From: Omnitrophica bacterium GWA2_52_8
Lineage (GTDB): Bacteria > Omnitrophota > Omnitrophia > Omnitrophales > Aquincolibacteriaceae
DNA length: 7,881 bases
Reading direction: 5' to 3'
NCBI GenBank assembly: GCA_001804025.1
Contig: MHFC01000039.1
Location: forward strand, 1-7,881
Made by a program: the position numbers and the translations under genes. The notes below the pieces were generated by a model. The model saw nothing but the letters and a program-made list of their open reading frames with translations, was not told the origin of the DNA and did no database searches. Shown in pieces: positions 1 to 5,572 of this stretch. The number at the start of each line of letters is the position of its first letter. Position 1 is the first letter of the stretch.

Positions 1-17
1 AGGCCTACCGTAATCAC

Positions 18-24
18 GGGGAGG
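18..24 (+). promoter_or_regulatory. Shine-Dalgarno sequence of the giant gene
   Basis: The purine run GGGGAGG lies 8 bases before the ATG at 33, a good match in sequence and spacing to a ribosome binding site. It is the main reason for choosing that start. The same reading frame stays open through base 3 at the window edge (…HGEVLL before the Met), so the run could also just be internal coding sequence of a longer gene. Confidence 0.5.
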
Positions 25-32
25 TTCTTCTG

Positions 33-3000
33 ATGGGGATCCCGGCGCAAGAATTCAATTCTTCGGACGTTGAACTGTTTCTTCGGCTGGCCCGTTTGCG
101 GCCTGATCTTGGAATCGGAATCCTGTTGCTGGGGCCGGGCGGTGATAACGAAGTCTTGCTGACAAAAGACAATTTATGGATCGGACGGGTCTCGCCTGGG
201 GTCTGGAATGTGGCTTCGCTGCTTAAGGGCGGAGAACGGGGCATGCTGTTAATGAAGGATCTGGGGGTAGCGGCTGGGACATTTATGGACGCCGAGATTA
301 CGCGATATGGAGCAGAACAGATCGATGACGAAAGCTTCGTGTCGACGGCGCTTCCCGGCGGCCAGGCGCTTTTAAAGCCGGCGGCCGCAGATCCCGAAGC
401 TCGCGAATGGGTGAACGGGCTGTCCGGTTCATCCGCAGTTCCGGATATCCTGTTGGCGGGTTTAAATGATCTCGAAATGCGCATTTTGAAAGAATCCGTT
501 GAATGGGAGGAGCGTGCCCCTGAATCATTGAGGGATTGGGTGCAGGGGAATCTTGTCCGGCAGATCGAAACCGGGCAAGGGGGGTTCGGACTCCTCCATT
601 TAAGTCGAAACGGGGAGCTTTCAGTTTCTGCCGAAACCGGTACTGTATGGAAAATTCTGGCGGCGAAAACCGGGATTCCGGCCGGTGAATTGCGGGGGCC
701 TCTCGAGGAGGCTCTGTCACAGGCAAAGGCAAAAACCGGCTCAGGAAATCCTGCGGACCGGCTGCAGTTCATGGCTTCCACAATCGGAAATGTCCGGAAC
801 ATTTTGGCCGCCCGGACTTGGCCCATCCGTTACGCGCAATCCGAACCGGTTGCGGGAGAAAAACTCGACGCCGGACTCTATTCATGGATCGGCTGGGACC
901 CGGAGTTTAAGCCTCAGGCAGGAGCGGCTGTTTTTACGGTGGACGCCGTTTCAAAGCAGGTTTTTCTGGAAACATCTTCGGGGAAAAAGCAAAGTCTCGA
1001 TGAAATTTTAAAACGGCCGGTTTTGGCGGCATTCCTGAACCCGAAAACGGATCTTCAGAAAGAAAAGGCAAGGCTCTATTTGCGTTATCTGAATACAATT
1101 TACCGGCAGTCGCGCGGCGAGTATGCGGTGCTTGCCGTCGTCGAAAGCGGAGCGGATGCGGAAAACTTTATCGCAGAAACAAAAATAGACGTCCTGTTTC
1201 CGGTAATCTTTTCGGCGAATTCACGGGAGAACGTCTTTCAGATTTCTGACCCTGCGGCATTTCTCACGGCGATTATTTACGGCCGCAGCGAAAAAGGGAT
1301 CCCCAGAAAAATTTTAGTCAGCGGAGAAAAACCGGTTCCCGGAGGAAGCGATAAGCTCTTGATGTCAGCATTATTGCACGGACTTGGAGAGATTTCGGCC
1401 GCCGACGCGGGACGGCAGCAGCAATGGATCGATTCGATTATGGGCGCCGGCCGGGAATCATCGCAGGGCCGCGCCGAGGTGCGGAACCCGGATTGGCCTT
1501 CCGAAGAGGATATCCGTTCGGCGCTTGTGAGAAACGACATCGACGCATTCAAGGGCTACTTTGAAAGTTATACTAAAGAAAAACTGACCCATCTGCTGCA
1601 GACCGTTGAAGCTTTGTTAACCCAATCTGTGGAATTGAAACGAAAAGGGGAATCCATCGGCTGGGACCAATTGGGAAAAGAATTACGTTCTGATTTTGAG
1701 CCTTCGGAAGATGATCCTTTCACGGAGGACGACCTGGACTTTTTCTTGCTAGCATCAGACCCAGAACTGCCGTCAACTCAGACTTGGGATGAGCTCAGCC
1801 ATTATCTCATAGCCGATCTTATGAGGGATATTGGCGCGTCACTTCCTAATGACACAGATATCAGCAGTCTTCATGCAGCCGTAGTGCATTTGTTGATCGA
1901 ATTGATGGGTAGAGAAGAAGTAACCGATCGGATCGCTGATAATCCCAGGGCGCAAAACGCCTTGTTGGACGCGATGTTTGTGGCGATGGCGACAAGGGCA
2001 GTATCCGGCATTCCCTATGAACGGGAGTTGGAAAAGCAGCGGTTGAGCCTCGGAGTCTGGATCAACAAAATGTTAAATCCGGCGCATGATTTTAATTTTG
2101 ACGTATTTTCATCCCTGGCGGAAAGCAATTTCGATGCGGATTTATTTCAAGCCACGCTTCGAGATGAAGGTGCGATCTCGAGAATTCATACATTCCTTTG
2201 GGACCATAAACACTTGGGTGACATAAAAACGCGGGTCCGCAGCTTCGGCGAGCTGAATCAAATGGCGTCCCTTTTTAACGCGGATTTAGACGAGGAGGAG
2301 ATTGATCGCTATCGTCGGGCGCTCGAGGGTGATGATGTGCGAGGCCGCCTTCTTGCGGCGGAATTTTTTGCCGGATATTCGAAACCGGGTGTGACGGACA
2401 CCGGGGTATTGATCGGCCAATTGAAACATATTGTGAAGGATGATAACGAAAATCCGGATGTGCGGAGCGCGGCTTGGGATGCTTTGCGGAGCAACGCGCA
2501 TGTTGTCCCGAAAGATTTTTTTGACTCGGTTTTTGCAGAAGCTTCTAAAAATAGAATTCCGTTTCAGGTTATTGAGCCCGTCACCGACTCTGCTGAGCTT
2601 AACCAGGAAATAATCGATGCGTTAATCCGTGAGTTTAATCTTGGGACTGCGATTTCTGAAAACAGCGGAAATAACCGGCTGCTTAAGGACACTGCCGAGG
2701 TCCTTGGAGCCCTGATTGAAGAAGATGAACATGACGCATCCGATGAAATTAATACGCTGCTGCATCCGGCGGCTCTTGCACAAGCATTAATAGCACAATC
2801 CGGACAGCCGGCGCTTTCGCATGAAAAGATTGTCGAAAAACTCCAGGCTGTCTACCGTGAAATTAAAAATACGCGTTCTGAAGTAAGGAATCCTCCTTTA
2901 GAGGCTTCAGCGGGTCAGGTTTATCCGTTAGTTGTGAAGGCGGTTCTCGGCACCTTGGACGGCATTGAATTACCGGAAATTGCCCGGGACGTCCGCGCGG

Positions 3001-3788
3001 AAGTACGCCTGAAAGGTTATACGGTATGGGCGGATGGAGTCAGGCGGGCGGCACAGGAATTGATTCTTGAAACAAACCCGCAGACGCGGTCCGAATCAAG
3101 ATTGGTAACGGCCCAGCAGATTAATGCTGAGAGAGTTCTGGATCTGCTTGCCGCAGCCGTGAAAGCCGTTGCGCTCGATCAAGTGACGAAAGAGGGAGCG
3201 CCGGCGGTCGGTTTCCATGCGCCGGGCAGTAACGGAGATATATTAAAAGATGCGCTTGGCCGTACGGCCGGCGGAACGAATATGATCGCGCTGATTTCAA
3301 GAGACACCCCGTACTTGCCGGAAGGGGCAATGCGCATAGGGGATCTGGCGCGTCAGCGGGCGCTGGCCTCTTATGGCAGCGGGCGCATGGCAAGAAATTC
3401 AGATTTCATTCCTGTCGTCGCAATCGGGGAACCGGTTGCCCATGCCGCCGAAAACGGCGATTTGATTTTGGTCGAATCAACGGGCGCTGCTGAGGAGGTC
3501 TTCGGAGCGTTTGCGCCGGTTGTGGACGCAGCCTCCCGCACATTCTTCGCGGCATTGACGGGGCTTCAGGCTGACGGTTTGAATGAAATCAAAACGCAGC
3601 GTGCTGAGGTGCGCCGCAAAATCATTCAGGCGCTTATAACTCAATCCTCCGCGTTGCGCGAAGTTCCCGCGGATGTGCTGGAGGGACTGCTTGATTTCAG
3701 CGGCAACCGGCTCATCGTCAACCAGCAGATTTTGGGCCGCCTCGCCGCAGAATTTCTCTCCCGCTCCGAAGTCCGAAAATCCGCGTAA
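33..3788 (+). CDS. Giant cysteine-free protein with repeated R-[SA]-E-V-R motifs, function unknown
   Basis: I do not recognise this 1251-residue protein and assign no function. Seen directly: no cysteine anywhere, no obvious signal peptide or membrane segment from the chosen Met, and six short motifs R-[SA]-E-[VS]-R starting at residues 480, 948, 988, 1019, 1190 and 1244, the last almost at the C-terminus. An acidic stretch lies at about 556-580. Residues about 769-820 look like a HEAT-type helical repeat (two helices beginning VRGRLLAAEFF and VRSAAWDALR). Residues 917-952 and 1199-1248 are related to each other: both contain QALI-x-QS and end in RSEVR. The motifs seem to separate blocks of different character, so this may be a modular polyprotein or a scaffold. 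The start at 33 has a good ribosome binding site, but the frame is open to the window edge, so the gene may be longer. An intrinsic terminator follows 62 bases after the stop. That it is a real gene is near certain. Confidence 0.9.
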   Translation: MGIPAQEFNSSDVELFLRLARLRPDLGIGILLLGPGGDNEVLLTKDNLWIGRVSPGVWNVASLLKGGERGMLLMKDLGVAAGTFMDAEITRYGAEQIDDESFVSTALPGGQALLKPAAADPEAREWVNGLSGSSAVPDILLAGLNDLEMRILKESVEWEERAPESLRDWVQGNLVRQIETGQGGFGLLHLSRNGELSVSAETGTVWKILAAKTGIPAGELRGPLEEALSQAKAKTGSGNPADRLQFMASTIGNVRNILAARTWPIRYAQSEPVAGEKLDAGLYSWIGWDPEFKPQAGAAVFTVDAVSKQVFLETSSGKKQSLDEILKRPVLAAFLNPKTDLQKEKARLYLRYLNTIYRQSRGEYAVLAVVESGADAENFIAETKIDVLFPVIFSANSRENVFQISDPAAFLTAIIYGRSEKGIPRKILVSGEKPVPGGSDKLLMSALLHGLGEISAADAGRQQQWIDSIMGAGRESSQGRAEVRNPDWPSEEDIRSALVRNDIDAFKGYFESYTKEKLTHLLQTVEALLTQSVELKRKGESIGWDQLGKELRSDFEPSEDDPFTEDDLDFFLLASDPELPSTQTWDELSHYLIADLMRDIGASLPNDTDISSLHAAVVHLLIELMGREEVTDRIADNPRAQNALLDAMFVAMATRAVSGIPYERELEKQRLSLGVWINKMLNPAHDFNFDVFSSLAESNFDADLFQATLRDEGAISRIHTFLWDHKHLGDIKTRVRSFGELNQMASLFNADLDEEEIDRYRRALEGDDVRGRLLAAEFFAGYSKPGVTDTGVLIGQLKHIVKDDNENPDVRSAAWDALRSNAHVVPKDFFDSVFAEASKNRIPFQVIEPVTDSAELNQEIIDALIREFNLGTAISENSGNNRLLKDTAEVLGALIEEDEHDASDEINTLLHPAALAQALIAQSGQPALSHEKIVEKLQAVYREIKNTRSEVRNPPLEASAGQVYPLVVKAVLGTLDGIELPEIARDVRAEVRLKGYTVWADGVRRAAQELILETNPQTRSESRLVTAQQINAERVLDLLAAAVKAVALDQVTKEGAPAVGFHAPGSNGDILKDALGRTAGGTNMIALISRDTPYLPEGAMRIGDLARQRALASYGSGRMARNSDFIPVVAIGEPVAHAAENGDLILVESTGAAEEVFGAFAPVVDAASRTFFAALTGLQADGLNEIKTQRAEVRRKIIQALITQSSALREVPADVLEGLLDFSGNRLIVNQQILGRLAAEFLSRSEVRKSA

Positions 3789-3818
3789 GCAGAACCCGAT
3801 GATGGATAAACAAATGCC
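3767..3818 (+). repeat. 52-bp direct repeat, left copy (3' end of the giant gene)
   Basis: These 52 bases match 4358-4409 at 50 positions. Differences are A3776/G4367, which is synonymous in an Arg codon, and A3799/C4390. The left copy contains the last codons of the giant gene (EVRKSA and the TAA stop) plus 30 bases after it. The right copy encodes the same EVRKSA-stop but has no long gene before it. Confidence 0.9.
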
Positions 3819-3849
3819 GGGCGGAAAAATCATCAGTGGCAGTGATAAT

Positions 3850-3874
3850 AAAAACGGTCTTACCCGTTTTTTTT
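3850..3874 (+). terminator. Rho-independent terminator of the giant gene
   Basis: The 8-bp stem AAAAACGG (3850-3857) pairs with CCGTTTTT (3864-3871) across a 6-base loop, and a run of eight T (3867-3874) follows. It is placed to end transcription of the giant gene. The A-tract on the left arm could also let it work on the opposite strand. It lies 2 bases before the left inverted repeat of the GIY-YIG unit. Confidence 0.8.
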
Positions 3875-3881
3875 GCTTGTC

Positions 3882-3906
3882 ATCCCCGCGGATTTTTAGC
3901 GGGGAT
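3882..3906. repeat. Palindromic element, ATCCCCGC type, left of the GIY-YIG gene
   Basis: Perfect 8-bp arms surround the loop GGATTTTTA. Arms, loop and the CTC that follows recur almost unchanged at 6478-6505, where the arms are ATTCCCGC/GCGGGAAT and the loop is GGATTGTTA. Because the two arm differences compensate each other, the fold itself seems to be kept. Confidence 0.85.
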
Positions 3907-3920
3907 CTCGGATTGAAACA

Positions 3921-4208
3921 ATGAAACAATTTTACGTTTATATCATGACTAATAAAAAGAACGGGGTTCTTTACGTTGGCGTAAGCGGTGATTTGATTCA
4001 GCGGGTTTATGCTCATAAAACCGGGGTGATCGAAGGTTTTACAGAAAAATACAAACTTCATCGGCTGGTTTATTATGAGGCAACAACGGATATTCAAGCT
4101 GCGCTGGCTCGTGAGAAGCAGATTAAAAAATGGAATAGGGAATGGAAAATCAGGTTGATTAAAAAAATGAATCCCGAGTGGAAAGATTTATATCAAGAAA
4201 TCTTATAG
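3921..4208 (+). CDS. Small GIY-YIG family endonuclease-like protein
   Basis: This 95-residue protein is a single GIY-YIG domain of the short standalone type (COG2827-like putative endonucleases). Visible motifs: the first strand YVY at 5-7, YVG at 18-20 (the 'YIG' half), the catalytic arginine R28 with H32 on the following helix, and a basic helix with E65 (LAREKQIKKWN), likely supplying the metal-binding glutamate. Family members cut DNA using one divalent metal; the substrate of the standalone proteins is generally not known. No DNA-binding domain is attached. There is no proper Shine-Dalgarno sequence: the right arm of the left hairpin (GCGGGGAT) ends 14 bases before the ATG and is the only G-rich run. 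The gene is enclosed by matching palindromes, which suggests a role in their spread or upkeep. Family assignment is firm, role inferred. Confidence 0.9.
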   Translation: MKQFYVYIMTNKKNGVLYVGVSGDLIQRVYAHKTGVIEGFTEKYKLHRLVYYEATTDIQAALAREKQIKKWNREWKIRLIKKMNPEWKDLYQEIL

Positions 4209-4211
4209 GAG

Positions 4212-4297
4212 ATCCCCGCCAAAGGCATGCGGGGATGACGAGGGCTTCATTGGCCCTCGTACTTCCCCGTGCTGGTTTAATGAAAAACCAGCTGGGG
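4212..4297. repeat. Three consecutive hairpins downstream of the GIY-YIG gene
   Basis: Hairpin A: ATCCCCGC 4212-4219 with GCGGGGAT 4229-4236. Hairpin B: ACGAGGGC 4238-4245 with GCCCTCGT 4253-4260, loop of 7. Hairpin C: CCCC 4265-4268 plus GCTGGTTT 4271-4278 pairs with AAACCAGC 4285-4292 plus GGGG 4294-4297, with a small internal bulge. None is followed by a T-run, so they are not standard terminators. The row looks like a cluster of REP-like elements. The rest of the gap up to 4565 holds the right direct repeat and a possible promoter. Confidence 0.75.
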
Positions 4298-4357
4298 ATG
4301 TCTAAAATTATTACAGTCTGGCAGGACAAGACACGGTTCCCTCAGCAATGCACTTTA

Positions 4358-4409
4358 CGAAGTCCGGAAATCCGCGTAAGCAGAACCCGCTGATGGATAA
4401 ACAAATGCC
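4358..4409 (+). repeat. 52-bp direct repeat, right copy (orphan gene end)
   Basis: This matches 3767-3818 at 50 of 52 bases, 591 bp away. It encodes EVRKSA followed by TAA (4377-4379). The frame before it reads LSNALY, which does not resemble the giant protein just ahead of its own EVRKSA. It is therefore either a leftover gene end from a paralogue or rearrangement, or one half of a duplication that brackets the GIY-YIG unit. Confidence 0.9.
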
Positions 4410-4484
4410 AAAGTGAAGGCGGGCTGCCCACTAAAATGTCTAATCTGACGCTTAACGAAATACACTGCACGCAATACGGGTTTT

Positions 4485-4514
4485 TTGCGTCCGATAACAA
4501 ATTTAGCCTAAAAT
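4485..4514 (+). promoter_or_regulatory. Possible sigma-70 promoter before the small exported peptide
   Basis: TTGCGT (4485-4490) and TAAAAT (4509-4514) are 18 bases apart, which would start transcription near 4521, about 45 bases before the ATG at 4566. The -35 box is also the right arm of a 6-bp inverted repeat (ACGCAA 4469-4474). This is a motif match only. Confidence 0.3.
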
Positions 4515-4565
4515 AGAGCATCTGATAACTTGAAATCTCAATTTTGATCATGTAAGGTTTGAGGT

Positions 4566-4790
4566 ATGAAACGCCTCCAAACCTATGCAATTGCTTGTTT
4601 TATCACATTTGTTGCGGCCTGCCTTTGGGTCATTCCGCATGAAATCTTAAACCCGTCAAACCGCAGCCCTCAAGCCAGCCTGAAACCGGCATTAGTCGAT
4701 CCAAAACCAGCGGCCCCGTATTTCCTCGGAGATTCCGGGATTCAGGTGTCGATGGGATATATTCCGGCGAAAGTTCAACAAAATTCATAA
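4566..4790 (+). CDS. Short exported or lipoprotein-like peptide, unknown function
   Basis: This 74-residue protein has a Lys-Arg start, a hydrophobic core over about residues 7-23, and V16-A17-A18-C19, which fits a lipobox. C19 could therefore be lipidated, leaving a mature part of about 56 residues. If the lipobox is accidental, the protein would be N-terminally anchored or secreted. The rest is rich in proline, alanine and serine and has no recognised domain. Translation signals are modest: AAGG at 4554-4557 is 8 bases before the ATG, and a GAGG is too close to be useful. It stands alone, with a possible promoter upstream and about 80 bases before the next gene. The signal-like N-terminus is the main evidence that it is real. 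Confidence 0.45.
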   Translation: MKRLQTYAIACFITFVAACLWVIPHEILNPSNRSPQASLKPALVDPKPAAPYFLGDSGIQVSMGYIPAKVQQNS

Positions 4791-4855
4791 AATTTAAACA
4801 AAGAACGGGAAGGCGGCGTCCGGCGCGCACGAGCTTTCGTTTGTCTGTCCGGCCG

Positions 4856-4864
4856 TGATACAAT
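4856..4864 (+). promoter_or_regulatory. Extended -10 promoter of the O-methyltransferase gene
   Basis: TGATACAAT matches an extended -10 element (TG, one base, TACAAT at 4859-4864). The best -35 at proper spacing is the weak TTCGTT (4836-4841, 17 bases away), as is usual for extended -10 promoters. Transcription would begin near 4871, only about 3 bases before the ATG at 4874, and there is no Shine-Dalgarno sequence. Confidence 0.5.
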
Positions 4865-4873
4865 GCACCGCCT

Positions 4874-5509
4874 ATGAATCCAATTCATCATGAACTCATC
4901 GAAAAATATGCTGCCTGCCACAGTACGTCAGAAGATCCTTTGCTCAAAGAGCTGGAGCAGGTGACCCACGAGCAGACGGAATGGCCGCAAATGCTGATCG
5001 GTCATGTCGAAGGCCAATTCCTGAGAATGCTGATCGAAATCCTGCAGGCCAAGCGGGTCCTTGACGTCGGAACGTTTACCGGTTACAGCGCGCTGGCGAT
5101 GGCGGCCGGATTGCCCGAAGACGGGGAATTGATTACCTGCGACCGGAATGAAAAAACGACGCGGATTGCGCGCGAATTCTGGGACCGAAGCCCGCACGGG
5201 AAAAAAATTTATTTGACACTCGGAGATGCGATTAAAACCATTCCGGCGCAAAAAGGTCCCTTTGATTTTGTTTTTATCGATGCGGACAAGGAAAATTATA
5301 TCCGGTATTGGGAATTGTGCCTCCCGAAGGTCCGCAAAGGCGGCGTGATTGCCGTGGATAATGTGCTCTGGGGCGGGCGGGTGCTCGACCCGAAAGATGA
5401 AACCGACAAAACCGTTGCTGCTTTTAACAAACGCATCCTGAATGATCCGCGTGTGGAGATTGTTATGCTTCCGGTCCGGGACGGCATTACACTGGCGCGA
5501 AAAAAATGA
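4874..5509 (+). CDS. SAM-dependent O-methyltransferase, caffeoyl-CoA OMT-like (COG4122)
   Basis: This 211-residue enzyme has a full-length class I methyltransferase fold of the cation-dependent caffeoyl-CoA/catechol O-methyltransferase family (Methyltransf_3). Motif I is VLDVGTFTGYSALAMA at 62-77 and binds S-adenosylmethionine. The acidic residue after strand 2 is D90. D136 (in FIDADK), D162 and N163 (in VDNVLWGG) are the expected divalent-metal ligands. The C-terminus has the usual LPVRDGITLARK ending. Family members methylate a hydroxyl of catechol-like substrates in the cytoplasm; the bacterial substrate cannot be told from sequence. The ATG has no ribosome binding site but follows a -10 element by 9 bases, which suggests a near-leaderless message. 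thiD follows after 63 bp, possibly cotranscribed; I know of no functional link. Family certain, substrate unknown. Confidence 0.93.
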   Translation: MNPIHHELIEKYAACHSTSEDPLLKELEQVTHEQTEWPQMLIGHVEGQFLRMLIEILQAKRVLDVGTFTGYSALAMAAGLPEDGELITCDRNEKTTRIAREFWDRSPHGKKIYLTLGDAIKTIPAQKGPFDFVFIDADKENYIRYWELCLPKVRKGGVIAVDNVLWGGRVLDPKDETDKTVAAFNKRILNDPRVEIVMLPVRDGITLARKK

Positions 5510-5572
5510 TGCCGGATATCCGATACCCGCAATCTTCTCATCCGGTGGCTGACAGCTCACAACTTTAATCTT

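Larger units (their letters stand above)
3876..4242 (+). mobile_element. Compact GIY-YIG unit bounded by 14-bp terminal inverted repeats
   Basis: CTTGTCATCCCCGC at 3876-3889 is the reverse complement of 4229-4242 with one mismatch. Between these ends lie one GIY-YIG nuclease gene, the left hairpin (arms ATCCCCGC 3882-3889 and GCGGGGAT 3899-3906, 9-base loop) and the right hairpin (4212-4219 with 4229-4236, same arm sequence). The gene starts 14 bases after the left hairpin and stops 3 bases before the right one. This is the layout of a minimal mobile or selfish unit. There is no transposase, and I see no clear short target duplication directly at its edges. Mobility is inference. Confidence 0.55.

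Noticed and set aside
14..826. Long open frame on the - strand opposite the start of the giant gene
   Set aside because: The protein is rich in Ser, Arg and Pro with no domain-like pattern. The + frame over the same bases has ordinary protein character and continues for 1251 codons.
3673..3924. 83-codon + strand frame across the giant gene's stop and the terminator
   Set aside because: It is an alternate frame of the giant gene running through the intrinsic terminator and the palindrome, with no family resemblance.
3477..4097. 206-codon open frame on the - strand
   Set aside because: It runs across the end of the giant gene, the terminator, a palindrome and half of the well-supported GIY-YIG gene, so it is antisense coincidence.
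3882..4297. CRISPR-like array around the GIY-YIG gene
   Set aside because: The repeats are palindromes with different arms and irregular spacing. There are no uniform direct repeats with unique spacers and no cas gene.
4178..4393. 71-codon + strand frame after the GIY-YIG gene
   Set aside because: It is made of hairpin sequence and part of the direct repeat, so its openness is a by-product of the palindromes.
5510..5572. Thiamine-pyrophosphate riboswitch before thiD
   Set aside because: The 63-bp gap is too short and lacks the conserved THI-box segments (CTGAGA and the ACCTGA-type core).
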